DNA of 64,000 nucleotides. Source: Hetaerina americana (Eukaryota > Arthropoda > Insecta > Odonata > Calopterygidae). Both the position numbers and the translations under genes were made by a program. The DNA lies in assembly GCA_022747635.1 (NCBI GenBank), contig JAKTNV010000005.1, positions 43,879,238 to 43,943,237 of the forward strand. Direction: 5' to 3'. The notes beneath the pieces are model-generated. The model searched no databases. It saw only the letters and a list, made by a program, of their open reading frames with translations, and was not told the DNA's origin. Shown piece after piece: positions 26,201-36,639 of this stretch. Positions within the stretch are counted from its first letter, which is position 1; each line of letters opens with the position of its first letter.

Positions 26201-26715
26201 CCTGCGTCTTCTGTCCTGCTGCTGCTGGTTTTCCCTTGCAAGGGTTTCGTGGGATGACGACCGCGGAAGCCTTGCCTCCCCCGCTGCCGGGCACGACACA
26301 CGGCCGATTGGGCCGAGCCCCGTGGTTGCCAGGACTCAAAATATCTCTATTGTCCATCATATTTTCCTAGGGAATGATAATTGAGGTGGTTTCCCGTTGC
26401 CTTCCTCAATAGTGTTTTTAACGTGACACCATCACTTACTGGCCGCCCCACTGGGGTCAGACGCCATTGCAGCCGCCTCACTGAGGAACAGACGCTGCGT
26501 GGACTACCTTTCGTCTGGCTCCTAACCTTCGACCTATCTGGTATGGGTGACCCTACCAGGAGCAATTTTTATTACTCCCGCCAGCACAGCTCTAGGGGTC
26601 ATCGGAACGCACAAGCCCTTCCACCACGTCAAGGTTGTAGTCCGGGGAGGGTATCAACAGTTATTAATGAAAAAATTTACTAACTTAATTTAGTTCAATT
26701 TATGTACCCTTTTTT
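23289..26715 (-). mobile_element. Nearly full-length RTE-clade (BovB-like) LINE
   Basis: A 3.4-kb element on the minus strand with 12-bp target-site duplications. In order it has a 5' leader (26715 down to about 26361), an endonuclease-RT open frame (26360 to 23392) and a short 3' UTR. The 3' end carries a CTACC-TTAAC-CGGTAG hairpin and a short poly-A at 23289-23294. The length matches RTE elements (about 3.2 kb, single long ORF). It inserted into the RT region of a CR1-like LINE. At least nine other pieces of the family lie in this window. The small number of disabling changes (two stops, one frameshift) suggests it is the youngest copy here. It could be mobilised only if another copy supplies protein. 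Confidence 0.95.
23392..26360 (-). pseudogene. RTE endonuclease-reverse transcriptase, three disabling mutations
   Basis: About 990 codons. An apurinic-like endonuclease domain follows a basic leader: RIGTWNVRTM, DILGLCEVRWK, VMGDWNATVG, LDYILV and the SDHNLVF end motif are all visible. A stop at 25605-25607 stands where related elements have a sense codon (RRR-stop-TWKMLGDSGRYQ), in the same frame. RT follows, with TISLISHAAKSVLRIINKR, DDQFGFRKGRGTRDAI, CFVDFKKAFDRVNW, GVRQGCPLSPLLFNLY and the catalytic FADDQA. A one-base frame change lies near 24120, just before FADD. The C-terminal part has YLGSVLDQRG and KDVKKRLVKTLIW. A second stop at 23470-23472 interrupts GKRG-stop-GRNRIGMLDG; the frame then continues to a terminal stop at 23392. 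All catalytic motifs I can recognise survive. Confidence 0.93.
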
Positions 26716-27635
26716 TTATCAAGAGTTATTAATGAAAAATCAGCACGGTTTCCGACAAGGTAGATGCTTCGAAACACAACTTGCGCTTTTCGTTCATGCT
26801 TTAATTACTTCATAATAGAGCAATGTTCCAGTGGACGCTATTTTTCTAGACTTAAAGAAAACCTTCGACCAAGTGCCTCATAGTAAACTAATCGCAAAGC
26901 TGGAAGCATATGGCATGGATGGAAATATCCGGGGCTGGATTAAAGACTTTTTAAATGGTCGGGTTCAAAGGGTAGTGATAGATGGATTTAACTCAAATGC
27001 AGTAGAAATTATTTCAGGTGTTCCCCAGGGAAGTTTTATCGGACCTCTTTTATTCCTACTTTACGTTAACGACATTGACTCAGAAGTCACTAATAAGATA
27101 CGTTTATTTGCTGATGATGCTATAGTTTACGGTGATATCTGTGATCCTGAGGACACAGCAGCGTTATCAGATTAAATTAATGTTATAAAACGCCGGTGCG
27201 AAACTTGGCAATTATAATTAAACCTAAAAAAGTGCATAGTGATTAATTCATGGAAAAAGAGAAATTCCCTCTCGAACGACTACTGTAGTGGGAACGACTA
27301 AATGGAATGCATAGACTCAATTAAATTCCTAGGCATTCCTTCACTCACGATCTCTCCTGGGTGAAACCATACCAGACATTTAGCAGTGATGTTGAAAATG
27401 TATTATTACCCACATCGCACTACAATAGGAGAGATCATGTAAATGAAAGTATAGGTATTAAGTGTAAAACAGAAAGATTTAAGATGCCATATTTTTACAC
27501 GCACGATTATGGATCATTAAAACATTTTCCAACCACGGAAGGGTCATGTTCGGGTAAAAATTATTCCGGTGTGTATTCATCACCTGCCACATACCCTAGC
27601 GGTGGCTTGCAGGGTACATAAATAAATAAAATAAG
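26716..27635 (+). mobile_element. CR1-like LINE, 3' half of the split element
   Basis: This continues the element ending at 23276. Translation from 26716 gives LLMKNQHGFRQGRCFETQLA, then in frame 26831-27175 DAIFLDLKKTFDQVPHSKL, GVPQGSFIGPLLFLLYVNDI and the catalytic LFADDAIVY. These are RT blocks A to D of the CR1/L2/Jockey group. A stop follows at 27173, then remnants of the thumb region, and a deletion near 27350-27365 removes the IWDP block. The 3' end reads GCTTGCAGGGTAC followed by an (ATAA)-type tail at 27616-27635. Dead copy. Confidence 0.9.
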
Positions 27636-27880
27636 ATAGTACATTTTCAACATCATCACTTAAGAAATATACATCCAATTTATACAATAAACGCATCTTA
27701 CTAGTGAATACGGAGCCAATTTCGTTAACGTAAAGTAGAGCAAAGTAAAAGAGGTCCGATAGCACTTCCCAGAGGAACACCTAAAGTAGCTTCTACTGCA
27801 TTTAAGCTAGCTTCATGTATGTACCTGACCCTTCAAAAAGACTTTAATCCAACCCAGGATAACATACGTAGAAAATATAA
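27625..27880 (-). mobile_element. CR1-like LINE fragment in opposite orientation
   Basis: The minus strand encodes degraded RT blocks equivalent to those at 26930-27090: the reverse complement near 27860 resembles the GWIKDFL-coding segment, and near 27780-27730 it reads GVP-LGSAIGPLL-like and YVNE. The end of the fragment (SDDVENVLS in the frame 27780-27580) overlaps the 3' tail of the plus-strand copy, so two copies of one family meet tail to tail. Confidence 0.7.
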
Positions 27881-27966
27881 TATGAATCGATGGTAAATGA
27901 GATGAAAGTTACCAGCCCGTAATAATGCGGTGTATTTAAGGCTATATATATATATATGCAGCTAAA

Positions 27967-28132
27967 GTGGCTCTCAGGATCATAAGTAAAAGGATAGAGA
28001 GTAGGGCAAATGATTACTTAGGGGATGATCAGTGTGGGTTTACGAAGGAAAGAGGTACGCGTGATGTCATTGCAGTAATGAGATTATTAATCGAGAGGAA
28101 TATAGAATACAACCAGGAGGTATTTGCCAAGA
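27967..28132 (+). mobile_element. RTE-family LINE, short RT fragment
   Basis: The frame reads ALRIISKRIESRANDYLGDD, then GTRDVIAVMRLLIERNIEYN and QEVFA. It is colinear with the RT domain at about 24560-24390 on the other strand. Similarity stops abruptly at the TATTTGCC of the EVFA codons, immediately before the foldback element at 28133. A short TA microsatellite precedes it at 27943-27957. Confidence 0.88.
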
Positions 28133-28414
28133 CAAATTTCCAAAGAAACTGCGGGAGATGCCGCATCAGTAAATTTTGACGAAGTCATCCGCTAATGTGC
28201 ATTTCAATGCAACAATTTCAGAGCGTAAAAATCATTCACCTTGACTGGGATTCGAACCCAGATCCCTCAATATCCGGTCGAGTGCTTTAGCCAGTTAAGC
28301 TATCAAGGCGTCCTCTTTTTACACTCTGAAATTGTCGCACTGAAATGCACAATAGCAGATGACTCCGTTAAAAGTTACTGTTGCGGCATCTCCCGCAGTT
28401 TCTTTGGAAATTTG
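28133..28414. mobile_element. Foldback element with 99-bp arms around a tRNA-like core
   Basis: Left arm 28133-28231 and right arm 28316-28414 are inverted copies at about 90 percent identity. Both start CAAATTTCCAAAGAAACTGC from the outside and end ...TTTCAGAG(C/T)GTAAAAA. The 84-nt centre holds a 72-nt tRNA-like sequence on the minus strand. The size and long inverted arms recall a MITE or foldback element, but no clear target duplication is visible. A polymerase III transcript from the core would lie between two long complementary arms. The element interrupts or borders the RTE fragment at 28132. Confidence 0.85.
28238..28309 (-). tRNA. tRNA-like cloverleaf, probable pseudogene or SINE head
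   Basis: On the minus strand the 72 nt fold as a complete cloverleaf. The acceptor is GCCTTGA against TCAAGGT (one G-T pair). The D stem is GCTT/AAGC around a 9-nt loop, and the anticodon stem is CTCGA/TTGAG. The T arm is perfect: CTGGG-TTCGAAT-CCCAG. The seven-base anticodon loop CCGGATA would place GGA as anticodon (serine codons), but position 33 is C instead of the near-universal U and the variable region is only 4 nt. Serine tRNAs also normally have a long variable arm, absent here. I therefore read it as a tRNA-derived core of a mobile element, not a working tRNA gene. Confidence 0.6.
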
Positions 28415-29079
28415 ATAGGCTAATGTTAACTAATGGATGGAGTGGGAGTCATAGCAAGATGGAAGAAGACAGTAGAAGAGGGGAGATGCGTGGGAGGAGT
28501 GCGGTAGTGAGTTGGTTGCTGGCATAGCTAAATTGTATTGTCAATGGCAATGATAGTGAATGCAATTCTAAAATTAAATATAATTCCTTAGCACTTTTCG
28601 GTTTTACAGAGATTTCGCAATGTCCACTCATCAGCTAGAGGCATGACTGAGCAATATCTAATTTAAGTCTAGCTCCTCGAGTGCTCACGCCCAGCTATGG
28701 GACTGATTGATAGGACTCTCTTTGTCCCATCGCGATTCCTACTTTTGTTCTACCGTGACAGATCGTGACATCATTATGAAGGAGGTACAAAACAATTTCC
28801 TCATACTTTTTAATTCCATTAATACTTTTTCAGGACGGCAACTGACTGGCACAACCTGTTAGATCATGCTGTACGGTATCATACGGTTTGCCGATAAAGG
28901 CACACCAGATAATATTGCCTGAGGGATCTATATTGTTTTTTCAGGTACTGACATATCTCTTAGTATTAAGCTTAAGAACATCCTCCCTCGACAAAAATCA
29001 AGCAATCATTAGCAATAAAACAACGAGAATTCACCCCATATTTGTCCACCCTTCAGTCGCACCATCAGTTAATCCTCCG
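28415..29079. other. Unassigned stretch
   Basis: No recognised gene or element. Confidence 0.5.
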
Positions 29080-29760
29080 ATATTTGGCACAAAACATCTC
29101 GGTGCCAACGCTCACGGGAACTAATGGCAATGCGCCTCTTTTGGCCCTCCATCCCAATTCATCTGGCTGCCCGCTCTACTCCCCGGCCCACCTTCCTACA
29201 GGCCATTCAGTCACCCTCCTCACCGTCCTCCCATCCGCCAACCACCCCCGCACCTCCTTCCTGTCCATGCGCCGGCCATTTCAATCGGGCGTCGCGAGCG
29301 GGAGGGAAAGAAAGAGAAGAAGAGTAGCAGATGACAGCATCGCCTTCTAACAGGGGTCGCAGAGTCATCGACCTTTGGCAAATTCACGCGCGACAGTACC
29401 GCATTTCCATCTGTCTCCTTCCCCTCTCCCACTCCTCGCTCTCTCTCTCTCCGCGTCTCACGCCTCGACAACGTCCCTCTCCTCGATCCTTGCCTCTCTC
29501 TCTCCACACGCACAAACACACATCCAGCTCTTTTTCTCCCCCTTACCTTGCCGCTCCCTCATCCCCTTCACTATCACTTATTCCTCCTGTGTCACTACAT
29601 CCTCACGTCACTCCCCTCCTCCCGTTTATTCCCGTCCTCCTCTTCATTCTCCGCCCACTTCGTTATACGCCTTCGCTCTTTCCTCTCCCATTTTCCTTCG
29701 CGCATCATTTGCTCCTCTCAACATGATGCCCCTCTGATTGAATTTCCTCCTTTTTCCTCC
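29080..29760. repeat. GC-rich, pyrimidine-biased island
   Basis: The plus strand is strongly C/T-biased, especially 29395-29710, with TCTC runs and CCTCC words. Overlapping frames at 29042-29350, 29331-29726, 29375-29737 and 29548-29976 plus and 29220-29519 minus all reflect this bias and carry no recognisable domain. The island could be regulatory, or a 5' exon/UTR of an unseen gene; the sequence alone does not decide. Confidence 0.65.
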
Positions 29761-31659
29761 TTCTTTCGAATCAAAAAAGTGAAACCAGAGATACAATTTC
29801 CCATAGCTAAAAGGCATTTTCCATGCCCTTTTAGTTCACTGAAAAACAGCGTCGCTCTTTCGGGACATATTTTAAAAAGCCTTGTTTTACACTTTCGATT
29901 ATTTAACAACGTTGTCGTAATGGTGATAAACGGGTGTGAAATCATATATTTGGCAGAAATTTGTGAACTAGGCTGAAAACCCCCCCGATTACGTCAAAAT
30001 TACTATGGGTGAACGTAAAGTCACACTATGTCAGAAAAACCAGGAAGAAACGTAATCGAGTTATGCAGATGACAAGATAAAATAAATTCATTACACATGT
30101 GTAAATCGTAATATTTTAATTTTGACACCGATGATATTGCTTTAATCAAGCATTATATTTGAACTGGTAGGCTAGGCTGTTAAGAGAACCTAAATTAAAT
30201 AAGACCATCGACACGATGGATGTAAGATATGAGCGGCCCATTTCATTCCCATTGAAATGAGCGGCAATTATGTAACCAAAGTGCTAAAAAAATATACTAT
30301 TGTAAGTCATCTGGTTCTAAAGTTGGTCCAGCCACAATTTTCGGTTTTATTTACCACTACCACAAACAACAATAGACCACCCTTGAAAATGAAAAGTATT
30401 GCTCGCGATTTTCTAAATCCACCAACGAATAAAATTATTCCTTTGACAATTGATATTATTATTTCTTTATGCGGAAGAAACCCGAACTGAGAAATGAAAA
30501 TAGTATCCTTCGCGAGTAAAATTAAAAAGGACAAATTTAGCTTGGGTCAGCTTAGTAGATATCAAACAATAGGGTATATTTGTCTTGCGACAACATTGAG
30601 AAATATATTTTATCTTTATGACGCAATAATCCAGGGAGGGCAACTTTATTTTTTTACAAGATTAAGTTTTCCAAATGTTCGCAATAACCTAAAGGGTATT
30701 TGATAAAAAATTATTAGCGCAATGATTTCATATTTTTTAAATTAATTTTCAAATGAACAGAGCAAATTTTTTTCGTTGCAATAGAAGGCAATGACGTAGA
30801 AGTTATCAGATTAAGCCATCATGAACAACTATCTCGAGCTGTAATTGGCTCGACGAGAACCAGGACGAACGCAATCAAATCCCAATATGATTTCATAATT
30901 AAATCGCAGTCAGATTTGAATTATTATTTCTTAAAATCGATTGAAAATAGTTTTAAATAACTAAGTAATAAAAGTAAATATTGAGAAGAACCTCGCTCTA
31001 GGGTGAAATAGGAATAAGATTTGGTAGGCGGGTTGTAAATGATCCCAACAGTCAATGGGTCACAAGTAATAACCATTGACAACCCATCCACTTAATCATG
31101 AAAAGTTTTTTTTTAAATGCATATTCCATTCCAAAACTGAATTGAATTGGATTCTTTGAAAAGCACGCTTTCCCACGACAAGCATTATTTCGGCAGGGGA
31201 GGCGGCGCAAACTTCAAGAGAATAGTCTCGCTTGCATACTTGCTTGCCCACCATTTTCATCTTCCTTTGTCACAAAAATTATTCGCATCGTTTCGTGCCA
31301 TGAATGAATTTGCATATCCATCGTACACGAATCAAGATGCTAATTCGATGTCTGATAAGTCCTTGAGAGCAAATATGGAGTGTTACCTTGTATGTACCCC
31401 AACTGCCAGTAAAGGCGCGGGAGTTCGGCTACCTGGAGACATCTTCTCTACGTAAAATGCGTGACTCTACTTAGCAACGCTCAGTATCAACTCACAGAAT
31501 CATCGCTCATATTGTCACTGGTCATTCTTTCATGGGTGCGGCTTTGTATATTCCACGCGTATGCTTTCTAATGGTTCGATGGATGGTTGCCTGTGTGTGA
31601 CATTTCTATTTCGGTCGCTGATATGGGAATCAAAACTGAAAATATGTTAACTCCAGAAG
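29761..31659. other. Unassigned AT-rich stretch
   Basis: No gene recognised. The frames at 30257-30490 and 31147-31455 have no known domains. Confidence 0.5.
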
Positions 31660-31888
31660 CCTAAAATTTACGAATCTAACAGTTTCAGGCTTAACTTGGT
31701 GGAATTCTTTCATGGTGAGGTGAAAGAAAGAGAAAAAACAACTTTGCACTTCCACACACTTTTTTAATATAACACGACCATGGTTTCGATGATGCGCAGC
31801 ATCGAAACCATGGTCGTGTTATATTAAAAAAGTGTGTGGAAGTGCAAAGTTGTTTTTTCTCTTTCTTTCACCTCACCTAAAATTTACG
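31660..31888. mobile_element. Small foldback insertion no. 1 (tail plus 82-bp palindrome)
   Basis: A direct repeat CCTAAAATTTACG at 31660-31672 and 31876-31888 flanks a 203-nt insertion. It begins with a 41-nt single-copy tail (31673-31713) containing TTCAGGC at 31684 and GGTGGAA at 31698. An inverted repeat follows at 31714-31877: two 82-nt arms meeting at the centre, 81 of 82 pairs matching. The right arm ends in the second direct repeat, overlapping it by two bases. The axis lies in a short hairpin, GATGC-GCA-GCATC, followed by GAAAC. The near-perfect arms mean the insertion is recent or that arms are kept alike. Members 2 and 3 are at 50429-50699 and 47085-47191. Confidence 0.9.
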
Positions 31889-32709
31889 TTAGGCCAAGTA
31901 TGAACGCGATGCGCATCCACTTCTCTTGGGAACTCTACGTAAGCTAATCGGAAACCATTAACTGCGCTATATACTAATTGTTTGGCTGTTCCCTTTTTTG
32001 TGTCCCTGTCCAAACCTCTTGAGACAAAAATTATGCGTCATTGTCAAGATGAACGGTTTTAACAATACTATACAAGAAAATATGCCGATCTAACAGCGAA
32101 AAATCGCTTGAAAGACTTTCACCTCTCCTGCCCGCGTTCCCTGTGGTCAAAACCACTAAGTGCATTCCCTTTACGGCGCATAGTGATAGAGTTTAACCAG
32201 GACCGGTTTTCAAACCGACATCCGGATGTGATAGAAATGGCAGATTTCGCCAAATTCTCTGGTTCTCGACGCCTAACGGAATTGCATGACATTTAGTCTA
32301 TTGGTATAGATTTCGCAATCGGATTCATTTATTAAAGAGCAAATTTTGATTGGATTAGCAATATTTCGAGTTTCTAAAATTATTTCTTATATCCATCATG
32401 CAATTATCCTAGGTAAATATGAATGAATATATTGAATTATACACCTCTAAACTTCACATTCGTTTTTTTTATTTACACTCGGTTCCAACCATTCAACTCC
32501 GGTTTAATGTCTTGATAGTGAAGCACGAGGACTCGATTACCACGATCTCGCCTCAAAGAAGTCGTTACTTATTTTCTTCTTCGGTATCGCTATCGAGTGA
32601 TAGTCAACATAGCAGCATTACCTGTTCACACTTGTCTATGCTTAGTTCCGAAATTTTTCTACGTTTGCTGTTGATTTATGACACAAAGAAAAAATTGTTT
32701 CTTTCGCAT
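31889..32709. other. Unassigned stretch
   Basis: No recognised gene or element. Confidence 0.5.
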
Positions 32710-32960
32710 TGCCCTCCCTCTTTTTATTACCATCTTTGATGCATCCTTTAGTCTTTTCCCTCCCCCGGTCCTTACCCTCTTCCCCGCGCTCACCGCCCTT
32801 CCCGCTCCTCTTCGTCCTCCCTAGCCTCCCCCTCAGACGCCGTGATACCTGGATTCAAGCTTCCCTCTCCAACAACCCCTACTCCCGCCCTTCCCAACCC
32901 CCTTTTTCCAGGTTCCCCGCCCCCACACCCCTTACTTCCCCTTCCGACTCCGAACGTGCA
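32710..32960. repeat. Pyrimidine-rich tract
   Basis: About 250 nt of C/T-biased plus strand inside a GC-richer island that extends to about 33200. Open frames at 32709-33056 plus and 32790-33101 minus follow composition and show no domain. Confidence 0.7.
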
Positions 32961-33200
32961 ACAGAGTGGATGTCGAGTTCCTTTTTTTTCCACAGTGTAA
33001 ACGGCCGTCGCGTCGTGACGTATGATGCTTCTTCCTGTGTGCGATCGTGTGTCTGAGCCCAGGACGGGAGCCCGCCGCACCGAGCTAAGACACTGTGGCA
33101 CCGGGAAGCATCTTGATGCGCACTGCCCTCGATCTTGACCACCGGCTGTCCCCGATTCGTGCCACCTCAGGGATTCTTGGACTCGGTTCGTGCGGCGCTG

Positions 33201-34180
33201 AGAATTTGTTCACGTGGAATAATTTAATGATGTTGCGTGGCTGTGTGAGAAAGGAATTCGATTCAGTGACCGAAACCAGTAAATCTACCGTACTCCTACG
33301 AGCATTTGTCGAGACGCAGTAGGAAAAAACGCAAGGAGGATATTTATCGAGATCTATTATTTCAACTCGTAAGTTAGTCGTCCATAGTTAAAAAAGTGGC
33401 GTGGTTGACATTCGTTGAATTTTTTTTAAATTTCGAGACAAATCTTTGCAAAATCTCAACCAGGATTCTATGCAATCCTTCGTTGGCTTTATAGCTACTC
33501 CACAGTGTACGCGAAGCAGTAGTCTAATCTTAGCAAAATTTCCTTTTCCATCTGTCGTGTTACCTACCACATCATTCCACTGTATATTTGCCAAAAAACC
33601 AGAAAAAGTAGCAATATGTATGAGCATTTACTCAGACAATTCATCATTAATTCAATCAAATAGAATAAAATGTAGATCAGGCATACATACCAGTCTAACG
33701 GAACCACGAAGGTAGTTTTTTTGGGCTATCGCTCGTCGTGTGAAGCACGTAAACTCACATGGCATTCAATTGTATTAATATGCCCATTTAACAGTGACGG
33801 TGATTTCTAATGACGAAATTTTCCAAAAACCTCCTTTCAAATTTAGAGAAGTGATCACTGAAGTCCTCCCTTTTCCCAATTGCAAACAAGCACCCTTTAC
33901 TTAGATATAAATTATTCATATATTTGGACTGATTATGAATGTTATCATGACTTCTGGTGATAATGAGGAAATTTGATGAAGGGGTATTGTTATGGAAGTA
34001 TATGTGTCTTCTAAAGTTAGCTCCAAATTGCACCAAAGTTTAATCCCTTCCGTTTTACTGAAATATTTTTTATCTCCATCGCAGATTTAACACGTTTCAA
34101 TTCTCATTTCCTTCAATCAGCGGGTTTAAAATGCTACTTCCGACCACTTAGCTTTTTCGCTTCCGTAAACACATTAGCAT
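33201..34180. other. Unassigned AT-rich stretch
   Basis: No recognised gene or element; short frames only. Confidence 0.5.
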
Positions 34181-34620
34181 TCTCCGGACAAGAAGCAAAC
34201 AATATTTTTGGAGGCGAAATCCACTCCCAGGAAAGGGGGTCCCGAGAGTACGCCTCCACAGCCACCGGATGTGACGACACCTGCCGTGAGTCCCAAGACG
34301 TGTCCTCTCATTTCTTTTGTACGCCCGCCGATCATCTTTTTTTTCGTTGATGCGACCCTCCGCAAGGGGCCGCGTGATGCTACTGCTGCTTCTGAAAGCC
34401 GCCTCCACCTACGCCACCCCCTGTCTCCCCTCGGCCCCACGCTTCACGCGCTCGCTCCTGCTCTCTCTCTCCTTCGCGCATCGCCTCTCTTCCTGCCTCC
34501 TCCCCAGGCACGAGAGTGGGGTGAGGTCGGAGGAAGTCTCCTCCTCTCTCTCCGACCTCAAACCTCCCTCCACCGAGTCCCCCTCCGCCAAATCTATCAC
34601 CCTTCTCCTTTTGCATCAAA
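34181..34620. repeat. GC-rich island with pyrimidine-rich tract
   Basis: C/T bias is strongest at 34380-34610 (CTCTCTCTCC, CCTCC words). Long overlapping frames on both strands (34208-34654, 34317-34697 plus; 34380-34619, 34174-34440 minus) have S/P/L- or R/G/E-rich composition and no recognisable motifs. Confidence 0.65.
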
Positions 34621-34699
34621 TTCCAAATCTATCGTCTTACCAATTTTTTTTTAATTCGCCTTTCCTGACTCTCTGCGCACGCAGTATCAAGTGGTAGGT

Positions 34700-35739
34700 A
34701 TGTGAGTACTGCCGCCTCTCTTCCCCCAGGATGGTGGTGGCCGAGAGGACGTTTCCACACGGAAGCGAGTTTCCCTTGGAAGTTTTCCAAGGTGGAACTC
34801 AATTCGTTACTCTCTGAAAATGGAATTCATGAAGTATGGTAGTGGAAAATGTGAATGTGAAATTCCGTCATTGGAGCTATGGACAGAAGAGAGTTGGCTA
34901 ATTGAAGTTTTTTACGGAGTTGGATGAATGGTTATAGATTTAATTCCAACCCTTCGATTAAGGTATGTAGATATGAACATCGACAACTTCCGAATGATTA
35001 TTTTCAGCTTCCATTTAATAGCGAAAACAAATTTTAATTGTAGCCATTCAAAGTTTATAAGAAATCACCTGACGCGCATCGTCACCACATCGCAGTATTA
35101 TCGGTTAGTTATGACTGATAGCATTTTCTCTAGCACCTACTCACACAGTGCTGGGAAAAATTCAGATAAAATCATGGGCCCGACCACAATCACCTGTGAA
35201 AAAGGGTAACCAATGCTGAGCAAAAGCATTTTAAGATAAACTATGTATTTAGAAGCAATCACGCAACAATTACTTTGAATACGAGAGTAGTTCGAAACGT
35301 TTGTTTGCGAAAAGTCACTGAGACATAGTACTACTGATGCGCATCGAAGTGATTTTACTAAGTTAGAACCATAAACTCCATTTCTTCATGCGATTCCCTC
35401 ATATTGGTATTATGGGCTTTCACAAACTTATCTTTAACGATAGGATAAAAGCTTTTCCAGCTCTCGTAAAATCCTCTAAAAGAAGTAATGATTATAGTTT
35501 CATTTGGAAATTATAACCCAAAAACAGTTTAAAGCTCAACTCAATTTATATAGCATAGAGGACCAAACAGTTCAGCCCTGAGTGCCAATTGATAATATAA
35601 TTCATGGTTACATAAGTATCAATATCGATATATCGTCAGGGTTAATCTACCACTTGTTTATTATTATAAGGGGTAGCAACATAAGTTTCAAGGCAGATGT
35701 AACGATTGATTTGGAGAATTATAATTGAAAATTCGATGT
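34700..35739. other. Unassigned AT-rich stretch
   Basis: No recognised gene or element. Confidence 0.5.
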
Positions 35740-36480
35740 ACAGGCGGAGGAAATGGTACGTGAAGCATGGGGGAGGCTGTAGCCTGGATTGAAAATAGAG
35801 CTAGATTTGCAAATTACAAGGCGTTAGTTGACCAGCCAGCCAAAGGGTTAACGGCATTAATTATCGTGTTGCCGAATCAGTGTGATAAGTAGGACGTTAA
35901 GATGTCAAAAGAAGAATAGCGCTAGGTTAAGAAGCGTTTTTAAAAAGGTGGATGTCGATGACATGCATCTTAAGTCAAGCTGCAAAGAGAAGACTTGTGA
36001 AAACCATAATTTGGAGTGTAGTTTTGTATGGCTTGAAAACTTGGTCGTTGAGGCAAGGAGATTAGCGTAGATTGGAGGGTTTTGACAAGTGAGTGGAAGA
36101 GAATGGAGAAAATAAAATGGATGGAAATCAAATTTAACGATGAAGTCTTAAGGATGGCGGGAGAAGAGAGACGACTGTTGGATTGTTGGGAAATTCGAAG
36201 AATGCAAGAGAAATGGATGCAGAAGGCACTAAGAGGGACGCTGAAGACTGTAATAAGGAATAAATACTGGGAAGATGCGGTAAAGAGAGGAAAATTAGAC
36301 ATATAGTATAGGATTGAATTAAGGAAAACAAAAAGTATGTAGACTAAGGATTGAGTTATTTTAATAATGCAGGGCTCAAGGATTTGTTGTGTCATATTAG
36401 TAAGAGAGCATCAGAACAGTAGTGTACGGTGCCAGGGTCCATCAAAAACCTACCCAAATCCGGTAAACAGCTGCTCTGGT
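35740..36480 (+). mobile_element. RTE-family LINE, 3' fragment
   Basis: Starts at the equivalent of EEMIKEAWEDLEVG, passes degraded sequence around the FADD region, then a gap to the block reading WKRMEKIKWMEIKFNDEVLR (36082-36306 frame, equivalent to MEKVKWTEKKTNEEVLGMVG in the larger copy). It ends near 36480 with the AAAAACCTACC...CCGGTA terminus. A second, weaker CCGGTAGACTAC occurs at 36611. Stops and deletions throughout. Confidence 0.83.
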
Positions 36481-36639
36481 CTAAATATGAATTCCGTGAG
36501 TAAAACAATTCACAATTCACCCCGGGAATCTACTGCATTTCAATTTTTGAGATGATAGTCAGGGCTTAGGAGTACTTTAGTGTGTAGTCCCAGAGTACAT
36601 TAAAACTAGTCCGGTAGACTACTGCTAATTATAATAATT

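Noticed and set aside
28238..28309. A working serine tRNA gene
   Set aside because: Position 33 is C, the variable region is short although serine tRNAs have a long one, and it lies within a foldback element.
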